Below are positions 51,147 to 63,108 of a DNA stretch of 64,000 bases, piece after piece; positions within the stretch are counted from its first letter, which is position 1, and each line of letters opens with the position of its first letter. A program made the position numbers and the translations under genes. The notes under the pieces are model-generated. The model had not been told where the DNA came from. It saw only the letters and a program-made list of their open reading frames with translations, and did no database searches. Source of the stretch: Lycocorax pyrrhopterus obiensis (Eukaryota > Chordata > Aves > Passeriformes > Paradisaeidae). Location of the stretch: the NCBI GenBank assembly GCA_014706295.1, contig JACSVZ010000015.1, forward strand, positions 56,107,535 to 56,171,534. The letters run 5' to 3'.

Positions 51147-54100
51147 TGAGCAGTGCTCTGAGAAGTCATGGAGATGGCTCACATGCATGATGGCGCTTCA
51201 AATCCCAGAGTGTAGCTGAGGTGGGATCTGTGAAATACGAGATAGAGACATCACTCCTGTCACCTCCAGAAGAAGAAATGGAGATACACTGCAGTGGTTG
51301 AGAAAGACCAAAAGTGAGTGGAGAGAGGTGGAGGCATCAAAGAATCACAGATGCCACGATTATGTTGTTAGGGTTGCTGTGGGGTTTGCTGGAGTGGGGC
51401 AGATAATGCACACATGATACCATCTGCCTATTCCTTGTCTAGAGTCCATGAAGCACTCTGAGCCATAACCAAGGAAACAGTAAAATGGTGCATTAGAGCA
51501 AAGGCTGAGCAGTAGCAAGCAGACCTGCCATGTGCTTGCTGGCAGCAGGTAACCCAGCAGACATTTGCTAACTTCTTGTGGCCATAGTGCTCATAAAGCC
51601 CTGGGCTCACAGGTGTTCTGAGCTGTAGAACTGGGACAGATGCAGCAGTAATGCAAAACTCTTCCTGCACGCCTTGGGGAGGCAAGAAAGCCACCACCCT
51701 CATTACTTATTCTGTCCTTGATCTCTTTTGAGCAGGGAGACTGCAGAGCTGCATTTCATGATGCAAGAACCTCAGCCAGACACGTCAGCCCAGGCCTGAA
51801 ACCCAAAGATCACATTTGGTAAGTCAGCAGTTCCTCCCTGGAAAGACAATAACAGGGTGAGCAAGAAATTTCAGCTGGTGCCCAAAAGTAATAGTGATTT
51901 CAAGTTCATTTCCATTCAAGGTTTGGTAGCTTTGTTATGTTCAAATACCCAGCTCAGAAATCCTGAGAAAGTTATAAAACTCATTACATCTTTAAGGAAA
52001 ATAAATTAAATAAATAATTTTTTAAAAAAATTTTCTTCAAATGGGGGAAGGAAGGAACACAATTTAAACCACAAGCAAATGGCTTGACTTTTAAAAGAAG
52101 GTGAATAACTCAAATTCTTTTTAATATAATGCTACTCATTTTTTTCCTCACTGTCTGCTGCCCAAGCACAGACACCAGATTTAATGTTCAAAAGGTTTTT
52201 AACATATTCTAGAGCAATTATACCCTTCTGCTAAAAGCAGCAGAAATTGAGGTTTGAGAGTTATGTTCAACTCCATATTTAGCCCAAGTTTCCTCTATAT
52301 CTTTAAGACACACATTTACCTTTCTGGAAAGTCCACATTTCCACCTGACAAAGGCAGTGGATAATGGGATGATCAAATCGTGAGAACAGCCCAGCAGAAC
52401 AGAACCACAGCATCCCTCCAACAGACTTAGAAAAACAAAAGGATCAGACTGGTCCTTTGTTTTACTGACTTCATTAATCAATAAAAACTGATTATTTAAT
52501 ATTGCCATATAGCATGTATCCTTAAATGGACATCACTGTCTTCCTAACATAAACAAATTTTTCTTGGTTTTCTACAAAGGCAAGAATACTACACACTATT
52601 AGAAGGTGTCTAATCCTCCCATCTGCTGTTTCCATAGAAAAATATTTACTTTTTAACATCTGTACTGCATTTACACAGTTCAAACACACACATAGCTCCT
52701 GGAATGTACATAGTATTTAGCAAATTTTTAACTAAGTTTTCTTTGTAATTGTATAGTTTTCCCTCGACAAGGAGAGGATCAGACTTTTTCAGGAGGATTA
52801 CCTCTGCTCAACTCATTTCAAGCAGCTCTTGAATAAAATAGTTCATTAGTTCATGAAAAGGAAGGACTCCAGGGAACTACTGGGGAAGGAAGAGAAAAGA
52901 ACAGAGTGTCACAGTAATTAGGTTTTCAGATTGTCGCTTATCCTCCAGAATGCAGGTACACACACACATGTCCCTCTTCCCCTTAGGGGAGATCATTGCA
53001 TGTTTTTCCCTGGGAATCAGTGTTCCAGAGATTAAAGTTCTAACTCGGCCATAATTTCCCAGAAAGATATTAAAAGATACCTCTTCTTTACAGCACATTT
53101 CTGTTGCTAGTCCATAGAGCAAGAGAAGTCCACCCCTCACCCCTTGCAAGTATTTAATTACCTTAGTTTCAGAGTTACTCAAAAGTCAGTTTTCTAACCT
53201 TTTTAGTCTCCCATGGCTGATGCTGATAAACCAAAGGACTTCTACTCACCAGGAATCTCTCATGCCTGCCCAGGCGTACAGGCAGCCTGGGAAAAGCAGA
53301 GCCACTGACTGTAGCTACCGGTGATCAGGGAAAAGATTGGTCAGGATAGCAAGCAGGGAAAACTGGAAGGGGTTGCAACTGCTGACCAGAGGACAACCTC
53401 TTTTGATCTATACCTGGCACAGTAGACTACAGAGCATCCCAAAGCCACACCAATTAAAAGGAGGCCAGATCATCACCAGGACTGACAACGCTGTACAGTT
53501 TCTGTGTGGCTTTACGCCATGGGGCTCAGTGGGAAGCGTGGCTCACAGCAGCACAGCCTTCACACTCTTCTCCTGTTGTTCTTTCTGTCTGCTCTGCATT
53601 TGCATTAAAAGCTCTCAAGTAGTCCATAGGTCTGCAGCCAGATTGACTGAACTGCAAACTGAAATGGCAATGAATAGTTCTGGTGATACTTCCCTGTGCT
53701 TTGTCACCCTCTCATGCCAAATTGACTTGAGACCACCAAGAAGCAGCTGATGGTCATCAGAAATATCATCAGATGACTACCAGCCTGGCATAGATCTGTG
53801 ACCTTGACTTATGCATTCACAGCAGACAGTATGACTGGAAAAATCAGGAAACGTCAGAAGAATGTGTTGAAGCCTCTATGAATTCTCCAATTCTCCTTGT
53901 TAAAGGATGTGTATTTTCAATTGTGGATTTTCCCACAGATCTGTTGTGATTTTCCAAAAATAATATTTTACAGTAGCCTTAAATTGTTACACTACAGTTG
54001 TTGTTATTACTATGGATTACAAATGAAACTCTTGACATTAATCTGCTGACAGCAGGCTTGGTTTCAACTCACAGTTTTAGAAAGGAGTCTCAGTTTTGAG

Positions 54101-56727
54101 CACTATGAAAGACTCCATCTAGACATCATAATTTAAAAGAAACTAGTAGGTTAAGAACTGAGCTATAACATGATATAAAAATAGCTTTAACATGAAAATG
54201 ATTTGCATATCAGATTATTAAATGAAAATCTATCAAAGTATCATTTATTGAAGTAAACAAATAGTCTATCTGCCCTGTCTTTCGAAACATTTTGCCTCAG
54301 GGAAAAATTTAAACCTGGGCAGATAATCAGGATAAGGTATTTGAACACTTAAATCTTGCTGGAGTCTTTAAAGTAGGTGTTAAGTGGTGCATTAAATTTG
54401 TGCTGTTTCTTCTGAGCAGGGTAAATGTGCTCCTTCTGTAAATAGTGGGAAAAGCCTTTTACAATAATTTGAATCCATGAATAAATGTAATATATTAAAA
54501 TTTCTAAAGTACAACCATTAAATGTTTTTGTACATAAGCCAAATGAGTGGAATATCCAGGACTAAAATTATTCAAGTGACCACAGAAAGATAATATATAA
54601 TTAAAATGACATCTGCACCACTACCCGACGGGATGAGAGAAAGTGACATCACAGATCTCATATAAGCTGCAAGCGTATTATTAGATCTAAACCTGGCTGT
54701 AAAATTACTATCTACCCATGGGATTATCTTTAGGCATTCAGAAGCATTGTTTCATTTACTGATAGAACAGGGATGATAACAGGCTGACTTTGCTTGTCAC
54801 ATTGTTTTTTGGCCTTTCTTTTTTCTTTGTTCACATTAGCTGCAGATGAGAGGAAGACAAGCTTCAGCTGAATCACTGTCGTGGAGCTTTTCATTGTTTT
54901 ACAGTTTGTTCCAAAGGCCTTTTTTATCCTCCCCACCCCCTCCCCTCAAGAAAAGAACCCAAAAGCATTTTTAATGGTGATAAAATCAATGGGGAGTAAA
55001 AGATGCACACAATGTAACATCTAGGAATGTGGCAAACTAAGGAATACCCATTGGCCTAATGCACCTCAGGGAGACCATAAGACTCTGCTTATAGCTCTCA
55101 TTATTAGCACAAAGAACCAGGGGCTGCTAGTTATATCTTGGCCTTATTAAAATTCAGTGCCAAAACTCCAACTGGTTTCAGTGGGTACATTTCATCATTT
55201 GAGACCTAGGACAGAGGACATAATTCTCCTTCACATGCACGGCTATCTGGGACACCTAATCCCTACAGATTTAATTTCTGCATTAAATTGAAAAAAGCTG
55301 CATTTTGTTCTGCTTCACACACCATTTTTATGTCTCTGGCAAATATTAGTTGTCTATATTTGTAACAAGACGTACGTGCCACCAACCTAGAATAGTCAAA
55401 ATTCTAAGAGCATGTAACAAGACAGGCAGTGAAAAGGGGGAAAAAGAAAGCTCCAAACTTTCCAGTCACTTTTGAACAACAATGATCCTGAACTGCAAAG
55501 GGGACTTAATTTGCCCTCAGAAATCTGACCCTAAGTGTCTAAATTCCAGCATTTGAAATAGTTCCCATACGCCAATTTTGCAAACTAGGCAAAAGTCCAG
55601 GAGCAGACGGGTCCACAGGCAGTCATGGAGCCGTGCATACGCTGCTACGGCAAACACGGACCTTGCACTTTCCTCCGCACTGTCCTGGTGTTGGGCAGCT
55701 ACTGCCACGTGTTATCTCATACAGCACCTCCAATATCCCTTCCAACAGAACCTTAAGCCTCTGGCCCATCAACCACTGTAAACTGCAAACAGGCTGCATT
55801 ATGCAGAGATTTCTGCCTCCTGATCTTGTCACTACAGTCTTGCTTTTCTTTGTGTTGTCCCTTGTTTAAGGGAGTGACCAGCTCTAGCAGAGTGAAGGGT
55901 TTAGCCCATGATCGATCCCCTCAGTGCTACTGCCACAGAAACACATTGCATTTTATTAATAATCGTTAATACAGCGAACACTTTTAATCTGCATTAGGTT
56001 GTTTCATTGTCCCTTTTATCCTTTGATAATTGATAGATAGACTTTCCATGCAGCCCCCTTTGGCATGAATCTTTGATTTAAAACTGTCCATACCTACAGC
56101 CACGTCAGTATGCCATTAAAAGTTCACACCGGACCTGTGCAGTAGAAATGAGGTGCCTACGAGCAGTTTATACACATCATCACTGTCAGAAAATCTTCCT
56201 GCAGCACTCAGCCTGGGCCAGGAACCATGTTTATGAATCACAAGTTGTTTGTGGCCAGTCAGGGGTGCTTACCATCTTTCGGATGTAACGAAAAACAAAG
56301 ACTGATGAAGGTGGGCTGAAGGAACAACGAGCAGCATGTAGGGATAAACTGCAACAAATGGAGACATCGCTGCAGAAAAAGTCAAAGAGCAGCAATATCT
56401 TTGAATATAAATTTTATTTTTAAATGTGTCCTGGAAGTAATGTAGGGCAAGCTAAAATCCATTTTATCCTGAAAAGTGGCAGCTGTGGGGTGAAGCTGTG
56501 AGAATAAGTTGGGAGGATCCATTCTCACCTGTGCTGTTAACTCCATCAGCATTACTCTTCATCTCAGAGTGGTAAGAAACATCTCTTACACTCCAATATT
56601 AACAGCTTCCTTTGTGTGTATGTTGTGTGTTTCATGTCAATTGTTACGCAAAAATTCGTCTCAGTTACCTTAAAAATAGAATTCTCACCGATACTATTTG
56701 TTTCTCACTACACATCCATATTCCTTC

Positions 56728-57508
56728 ATGAAAAGAAATGAAATGAAACTTCGTGCAATAAAAGGAAATCAGGAGAAATGAAAAAAAAATGAAATAAAAA
56801 TGAAGATAAATGAAAGGAAATCTAAAGAAAAGAAATTAAACAAAATCTCAAGATTTCATTTCCTTTCATGAAATGAACTTTCATTTCATGAAAGGAAATG
56901 AAAAATCAAATAATAAAATTAAATTAAATTAAACATCATGGAATAAAGGGAAATTAAATGAAATTTTAAAAAAAAACAAAAAAAAGAAAAGAAATTAAAT
57001 GAAACAATGAAATCAAATGAAATCTTGAGATTTCATGTCATAAATAAAAATGAAATGAAAAGTCAAGGAATGAAATGAAATTTAGTGGAATGAATTGAAA
57101 TGAAGTGAAATGAAATGGAATGAAAGGAAATTAAAAGAAACGTAACAAAATGGAATTAGATGAAATCCCAAGATTTAATTTCCTTTCCTTTCACGAAATG
57201 AGTTTTCATATCGCAAAAGGAAATGCCAAATCAAAGAATGAAATGAAATGAAATAAGTGAAATGACATGAAATTTCACTGAATAAAAGGAAATTAAATTA
57301 AAAAATTGAAATTAAAAATGAAATGAAATTCTATGAAATGTAACAAAATGAAATTAAATGAAATCTTGGGATTTCATTTCATGAAAGGAATGAAATGAGA
57401 AGTCAAGGAATGAAATGAAATGAAATTAAACTTAAATGAAAAGAAAGGAAAAGAAAGAAAAAATGAAATTAAATTAAAAGACATCTTAGGATTTCATTTC
57501 CTTTCATG
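56728..57508. repeat. GAAAT-type pentanucleotide satellite with higher-order units
   Basis: About 780 bp built almost entirely from GAAAT/TGAAA and AATTA variants on the + strand, with few G or C otherwise. Above the pentamer there is a larger period: an inverted motif of the type AAATCT(C/T)(A/G)(A/G)GATTT recurs near 56845, 57021, 57164, 57361 and 57482, i.e. every 120-200 bp, often followed by CATTTCCTTTCATGAAATG. This suggests duplication of a compound unit and later decay. On the transcribed TBXAS1 strand the array is pyrimidine-rich (ATTTC). It lies 750 nt downstream of the 58257 donor. The ORF 57420-57647 starts inside it and is not a gene. Confidence 0.9.
56854..56903. repeat. 50-bp near-perfect palindrome within the satellite
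   Basis: The arms 56854-56877 and 56880-56903 are exact reverse complements over 24 bp, separated by only two bases. The arms begin TTTCATTTCC and read through CATGAAATGAA. As RNA or single-stranded DNA this would form a very stable hairpin, and as duplex DNA it could extrude as a cruciform. A weaker, diverged counterpart is visible around 57170-57230. Confidence 0.95.
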
Positions 57509-58256
57509 CTTGTCTTTTTGGACAAAAGAAGAACTTCTGTATCATAGAACCAAAGCACAGGCCTACGTTCCAAATGCTTCGTATACCAAAAATAGAGACT
57601 TTCATAAAAATGTATGTGCCTTCACACACTTCATAAAACAAGAGTGATTAAAAACAAACACAAAAAACCCTCAGAGTGCCTTATGTCCAAACAAAAGAGG
57701 TAACAAACGATTTGCTAACAATGGGTAGCCATTTGTTTGCATACTTCAGGTGGTATTTCCGACCTTTCTATTTTGCCATCTCAACATCAAGTGGCTGCTC
57801 TAACCAGATGTTCAGGTTCTCTCCATGTTCCAAAGCAGCAGAAACTGTCACAGTTATAACACCCTCCTCAGCTTTTAGGGAATGACAAGGTTGAAACACT
57901 CAGTGAGGGCTTCTTTTCCACTGGTCCTTAAGGAAAAGTAGTGCAGACATGACACCTGACTTTAAGATGAGAAAAAAATTCCACAGGCTGAATCCTTCCT
58001 TCTGGGTCTAGAAACTAAGCTGAAAAGTCATCCCAGATGTAACTTTTCTGCATCCTTACTCCAAGAGAAGCAATATTGGAATGGGTTAACAATTCTGCCT
58101 GATGATACATAAAACTAAAAATTAATCAAATCTTCACTAAAACACTTTGAATGTTCAAAGAAATTGAGTTTGCTTTTTAAAGGGAGGCTTATGCCACTTC
58201 CAGTTCTTCCTCAAAATATTTACTTATCCATATATTTATCACAGAAATAGCCTTAC

Positions 58257-58387
58257 CTCAGCTGCATCTTGCTGCTGTCTGTAGATAATTGCATTTTTTA
58301 TGGTTTGGATAAAAAATCCATTCAGTTCCTTCTGTTTCTTGTTGGGAAAAATGCGTAGCAATGGGATCATTATGAATGGGAAAGAAA
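58257..58387 (-). CDS. TBXAS1: TBXAS1 internal exon (G-H helix region), 131 bp
   Basis: The minus-strand acceptor CTCTTACAG is followed by two bases that complete the leucine codon begun in exon 60536-60388. Then come 43 codons starting SFPFIMIPLLRIFPNK and ending QQQDAAE, before the donor GAG|GTAAGG. It matches the human stretch SFPSIMVPLARILPNK...ELNGFF...QQAAEE. The hydrophobic FPFIMIPLLRIF block is the F'-G' region, which in microsomal P450s dips into the ER membrane and contributes to the substrate entrance (family knowledge). It leaves in phase 0, matching exon 36358-36044, which is 21.9 kb away in the gene. About 750 nt into that downstream intron lies the GAAAT satellite. Confidence 0.93.
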
Positions 58388-58807
58388 CTGTAAGAGATAT
58401 TATAGAACAAAACATTGAATCAGACTGTGAAGGCATAAAATAGTCCACCCCACTCTTTCTTAATATTATAAAACTTATCAAGTGGGATGTGTTCCTTTTA
58501 TGAAAACTGATTTTTCTTGTTTTCCTCTCCCTTTACCAACCTATGGGGGTGGAAGAAAAAAGGATTTCCTTTTAGAAATGTCCTGCTGGCCAGGACTCTC
58601 TTGCCAGACAGATACCTTCCAAGCTTGTTTCCACAAGGCTTCAGGATTTTGGTTCAGCTTTTTGATGTCACAGAGCCACCACAACAAAGGGGAGCATTGT
58701 TTCCCCTGCCTACTCAGACAATTACATAGGGAAGGTGAGGGATCTTGAACTGGCCTAGCAGCTTACGGCACCAACCCATGAAACAGTGCAGTTTCCATTC
58801 TTGTTTA

Positions 58808-59135
58808 CAGGTCTCCAGTATTAGGGACCTATAAGAAGGATGGGGCTCTTTAGCAGGGCCTCTTGCAGTAGGAAAAAGGCTATGGGGTTTAAACTAAAAG
58901 AGGGCAAATTCAGATTAGATATAAGGAAGATGTTTTTTTACAATGAAGCTTGTAAAACATTGGTACAGGTTGCCCAGAGAGGTGGTGGATGCCCCATCCC
59001 CAGAAACATTCAAGCTCAGGATGGACGGGGCTCTCAGCAAACTGATCTAGTTGAAGGCATCCCTGCTTATCGCAGGGGATTGGACTAGATGACTTTTCAA
59101 GGTTTCTTCCAACACAGACTATTCTATGATTCTAT
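58808..59135 (+). mobile_element. CR1 LINE 3' fragment in the 2-kb intron
   Basis: It contains the CR1 sequence blocks TTAGATATAAGGAAGATG, CAGGTTGCCCAGAGAGG and GATGCCCCATCCCCAGAA, and a 3' end with ATTCTATGATTCTAT. It is 5'-truncated and antisense to TBXAS1, lying between exons 60536-60388 and 58387-58257. The open frame 58840-59088 is only a CR1 remnant. Confidence 0.92.
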
Positions 59136-60345
59136 TTATTTTGCTTCTCTAAACAGGCCACAGACTCTGGAAGTGGGATGTTATCACAAGGATGGTCTCC
59201 AGTCCATGACTTTCATAGTCACGACCTAGAAACCTGAGTGAAGTCTTACAATAATAAACCCCTCATTAACTTATGAACAACTTAAGACTAACAAATTAAC
59301 CATTGGAAAAACCTTGTTCTGCCAACAGAGCAAATACATTGTGGGAATTCTTGCCACATTAATGAACGAGCAGAAAGAGATGAACCGAGGAATCCAACTC
59401 CAAACACTACAGAAACTTTCTTTAATGAAGGACATGTTCTTAGATGTATAGGGGCACATTTCTGTCCCATTAAGCAGTTGGTCACAAATCACATTTTGCA
59501 ATCAGGTTAAACATTAACCCCAGGGCAATTTGGATACACAACTCCAGAAGAGAACAGTTGATGCACTGCGAGTACAGGTGCAATCTGTAATGCCAGCAGG
59601 ATCAGATGGGCACAGGAAACTTTGCCACTGTGTCACCTGATATTACTGTGTGCAGGTCTAGATAACAAGATGATAAAACCTCAAAAGCATTGATTATGCT
59701 GTGGCTTCCTCAGCTCTGATTCTTACTGCCCTTGAATTAACAAGACCATCACCACCATGAAGCTTTAGCTGGTATGCCCTAGAACTACATGGCTTTATAC
59801 CCCACTCTTGCGTTGCCTGTCTATTCATCTAAAATAAATGCATTCTCTTCATGACACTTGTAATCTTTATCCTTTAGAGCCATCAACCAGGCTGTGGCTG
59901 CTGTTCAAAAAAGAATTGGGAGTACTTACACAATCTGTTTATGCTCTTCCACCTCTTTTCGGTAGTGGGTTGTTAATGGATGGGATTTTGGTCTCTACTA
60001 AGCAAACCAAGTGCACAAAAACTTTACACTTAAGTTCTGAAGGGCAGTTACTGTTTTAGGGGAGAAGTGTATTAAAACAAGTATTGTAGAAATGCCAGGA
60101 CCCAGAAACTTTTCTCTCAGATGAACCTGGGGCATTGCATTCCTGGACTCTCAGTTTCTGGAGCAAGTTTCATTAATGGTGACAAGACCTGTAGAGTATA
60201 TGGTGGAACTCTCAAGGGTAGAATTGGAAGAATTGGCCTGTAGGTTGCATTCTGAACACCTCTGAAATAATGTCAGCTATAAAACTTCCTGCTCTGGCTT
60301 CAGCATGTTTTGCAGTTTGACAATGACTTTTAGGAAATTGTCACA

Positions 60346-60369
60346 AGAAGGTAGACAAGAAGGTAGACA
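60346..60369. repeat. 12-bp exact tandem duplication near a 5' splice site
   Basis: AGAAGGTAGACA occurs twice head to tail. In the gene direction it begins 19 nt after the last base of exon 60536-60388, i.e. just downstream of the GTGAGT donor. The second copy looks like recent replication slippage. Confidence 0.95.
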
Positions 60370-60387
60370 AATGTGGACTATACTCAC

Positions 60388-60536
60388 GGATTAGAATGAG
60401 AAGAGGCTTAAACAAAGACATTTCGAAGAATGTTCTGCAATTCTTAACAAAGGGGTCATCAGGATTCTTCTGAGAATCCACCTCAGTACCAAAAGCTACG
60501 CTACCAACGACATCCAAGGTAAAGCAGTTGTAACAC
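60388..60536 (-). CDS. TBXAS1: TBXAS1 internal exon (VAFGT motif), 149 bp
   Basis: The minus-strand acceptor is AAATGCAG, followed by one base that completes the split Arg codon and then CYNCFTLDVVGSVAFGTEVD. The exon ends PLLILI plus one base before a GTGAGT donor, giving 49 full codons between split codons. The DVVGSVAFGTEVDS and DPFVKNC blocks are strongly TBXAS1-like (human has DVVASVAFGTPVDS and DPFVKHC) and are typical of the CYP3/CYP5 clan. An open reading frame runs a little past both splice sites (60341-60565), but the flanks do not match the family and the consensus splice sites limit the exon. An exact 12-bp tandem duplication begins 19 nt into the downstream intron and is listed separately. 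No frameshift or stop is seen. Confidence 0.93.
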
Positions 60537-60980
60537 CTGCATTTAATTGAAGAACGATAAATCATTATCTACAAATCACATATCCATTACTATCTCGCTT
60601 CTACGAACATCACACAGCATTAATTTTTGCCACCGAGTTTCCTTTTGCTTTTAGATTTGAGCTTTGCCAACAAGAGATGTTTCCATCATTCTGACAAATG
60701 CCGATGCTTGATAACGATCACCTTCTCTACACCTACAATGTGACGTATTTTCATATAGCTCAATGATTCCACTAAAAATTTATTAAAAACAATTAAATTT
60801 GTTATGACTTAGAAATCGAATGCAACACGTCGGAGATTCACAAGCATTTCTTTAGTATGCATCCTAATAAATGAGATCACTCCTTTCTCATTTTAAACTG
60901 CAAAAACCACACCTACTACCTGTCCAGTCTAAACTCTCAGAGACAAAAGGTTCTTAAGTGAAATTAAGGTGCTTAAGGAT

Positions 60981-60999
60981 TTCCTTCTTCTTCTTCTTC
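60981..60999 (+). repeat. Short (TTC)n run
   Basis: About six TTC/CTT units in the intron upstream of exon 60536-60388 in gene order. Confidence 0.85.
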
Positions 61000-61939
61000 A
61001 TAACTCCTTTGTAATGCAACTCTGTGGATAAAACCAAGAGGAACTGACACCATGTGAAATCTGTATCTCCGCAGAGGAGCAGCCAGTGCTCTGAGAACTA
61101 CAAAACATCTGTGGACCATGATTTAGAAACTTCAGAATTTACTGAATCACTCCCTGCATATCTGACCATCTATCCAGGTGTCATACCATCTTTATTTTCC
61201 TAGTGGGCTTTAGCAGCTCTATTAAGTTTTGAGATAAGTGGACCAAGAATGTAAAATATCCCTGGAATTTGATTCTTCTGATCTGTGGTAAAGTCAGCAA
61301 TGACTGTACTTCCACAATCCTTACAAAATGCTAATATCAATCTCTGGTGTTTTAACCTGAGTGCGCACATATGAAGAGAAGAACTGGAGTCAGGCCCATT
61401 ATATCCTGCATATATCATGTGAATCAGTATTTCTAAACTATGATCTTTGTGAGCTGTCATTCTGACCACACCAAAGCAGATTTGAAAGATAACAACAATA
61501 CTGCAAAGCTAAGTAACTTCTTTTGGTCTTCAACTCTTACACATATACACACACAAAAAAAAGCATTATTAGTAGTTAAACTGTTAAAAGAGGGGGCATT
61601 CCTATAAAACAATAATATCAGAAGGACTCGATCATCTACCTCTCCAAGGTACTGAAAAAAAAAAAACCTTAAAAACTAAATTTTGAGTTGTTGGCAAAAC
61701 ACAAAATGGCTAAAGACAACTAAGGTCGCAGGAGGTTACAGCTAGGGTCTTTACATCCAAAAAACCAGCTCCCAAGGCAATTTTGTGAAACTGCAGTGGA
61801 ACGAGAATCACATTTATAAATACGTCAAACCTGCTGAAATGGTAGTATGGTAAAACAACTGGAAGATCATGTTCCGAGATGGTCAACATCATTCATTTAT
61901 ACTTTCAAAAGGTCTTTTCCAGAGTGTCTCTTGAGAGGT

Positions 61940-62660
61940 GAGACCCTATAATGGATCAATAGCTAAAAGACCAGTCAAAGACAAAGGACAAATGGAAAAA
62001 GGGAAAAGACTGGAAGGACTGGAAAGGTCAATTTTCATCACAGCACTAGGCTAGTATAATATATCTTGAGGTTTCATAGCATCTCTTCAGCCATTTAATA
62101 AAGAGATCTCTGCGCACACACACACACACTTGCATGTGCATGTGTACATGTACTTGAAAAAAGATTAATAAATTGCAGCTAAATATCCATTTCTTCTGAT
62201 GAAACAATATTATTTGTGCTGCTTCAGTTTGGGGAAAGTCATGAAGAACTTCAGAGGGCGCTGACCAACCCAGCAGATGAAGTGTAAGAAAAATGAAGCA
62301 AAAATAGTGCCTGTTAGAAAGGATGCATTTGAACTACTACCCAGGGTCTTAGAGGAAATGCATCTACTCAGAGAAGGGACTAGACAGTGTTGTGAACAGT
62401 TCAGTGAAGACTTCTGATGAAAGAGCAACAAAAAAGATAATAGGATATTAAATGCATAACAAATGAGAGAAAGCAGAATATGGAAAATATTAAAATGTCA
62501 TTTTATAAATCAATGGTGCATTTTTATCTAGAGTACTGATCCCATTGTTTCACAAAAAGCTAGCGCGCCAGGAGAGGGGGTTATAAAGAATGTGGTAAGA
62601 ATGATTAAGTGCTCAAAAAAACCTCATATATAAAAAAAGCAAAAGGGTGAAGGACTAGAT
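61940..62660 (+). mobile_element. Possible ancient CR1/L3-like LINE remnant
   Basis: Patchy resemblance to old amniote CR1 lineages: TAAAAGAC...GGACAAATGG with GGTCAATTTTCA near 61960-62035, then ATAAATCAATGGTGCA with GAGTACTG near 62505-62540 and AAGAATGATTAAGTGCTC near 62597. The order and direction are consistent with a + strand element, but divergence is high and no frame stays open. Limits are approximate. Confidence 0.4.
62113..62151 (+). repeat. (CA)n microsatellite with alternating purine-pyrimidine extension
   Basis: GCGCACACAC...CAC is followed by TTGCATGTGCATGTGTACAT. Apart from one break, the tract alternates purine and pyrimidine for about 38 bp, a Z-DNA-prone composition. Confidence 0.8.
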
Positions 62661-63019
62661 ATATTTGATACTAGATCAATTCTTATGTTTGTACATTATT
62701 GGCAGCCTGTAGAGAACAGACTGGACAGGGACTGATGCAGCCTTCCTTTGTGCTTCCACCTGCTAAAACTTCATTAAATAACTGCCAGAAATACATTAAA
62801 TGCTTTACTAAAATTACTTTTCAAGTATGCAATGGCTGTCCCCAGGAAGAAAAGGCATTTATCAGACACACCCTCTATTAAACTATGATCTCCACTTTTA
62901 AAAGTGAGGGAGGAAAAAAATCTTTTATACAGTAAGTGTGAATTTAGAATAACTGCTGCTATTGACTTTTTTCTTTTTTTTTTTTAACCTGCTACTAATT
63001 TTTGGCATGTTGAACATAC

Positions 63020-63108
63020 CTCTGGATATCAAAAGCTTTGCCAGAATCTGCATAGACTTTCAAGTTACACAGCAGGATGTCACAGGCCTGGTTTATCAGT
63101 GGTGTCAT
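63020..63108 (-). CDS. TBXAS1: TBXAS1 internal exon (F-helix region), 89 bp
   Basis: Read on the minus strand, a TTTCTAG acceptor is followed by an exon starting ATG ACA CCA and ending CCAGAG before a GTATGT donor. It encodes 29 codons plus two bases (AG) of a split arginine codon. The peptide includes [13 protein letters not shown] and ends [11 protein letters not shown], closely matching the thromboxane synthase segment that begins MVPLISQACD in human (about residue 151). The methionine is internal, not a start. In P450 topology this is the region after the C/D helices, around the E-F segment. The phase (0 in, 2 out) fits the next exon at 60536. I see no disruption. An exon this small falls below simple ORF-length cut-offs, so the splice sites and homology decide it. 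Confidence 0.9.

Larger units (their letters stand above)
36359..58256 (-). other. TBXAS1: TBXAS1 intron, 21,898 bp
   Basis: This long intron separates the H-helix and I-helix exons. Recognisable content: an A/C-rich tract (38341-38445), a CpG cluster (40168-40257), an old CR1 tail (42346-42556), a decayed Ty3/Gypsy-like pol remnant (48925-49480), a CR1 (50575-51146) and a GAAAT satellite (56728-57508). The stretches 36359-38340, 38446-40167, 40258-42345, 42557-48924, 49481-50574, 51147-56727 and 57509-58256 hold no gene or repeat family that I can name. Confidence 0.85.
58388..60387 (-). other. TBXAS1: TBXAS1 intron, 2,000 bp
   Basis: The intron is bounded by the GTGAGT donor at 60387 and the CTTACAG acceptor ending at 58388. 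It contains a CR1 3' fragment (58808-59135, antisense to the gene) and a 12-bp tandem duplication next to the donor. The rest is unremarkable; the ORFs at 59271-59501 and 58482-58748 show no family similarity. Confidence 0.85.
60537..63019 (-). other. TBXAS1: TBXAS1 intron, 2,483 bp
   Basis: The intron is bounded by GTATGT (at 63019) and TGCAG (ending 60537). It holds a T-rich tract near 62966-62986, a (CA)n run near 62115-62129, a TTC run at 60981-60999, and a highly decayed LINE-like stretch at about 61940-62660. Nothing coding was recognised. Confidence 0.85.

Noticed and set aside
53337..53750. 137-codon + strand ORF
   Set aside because: No domain recognised and opposite to the only gene; considered chance.
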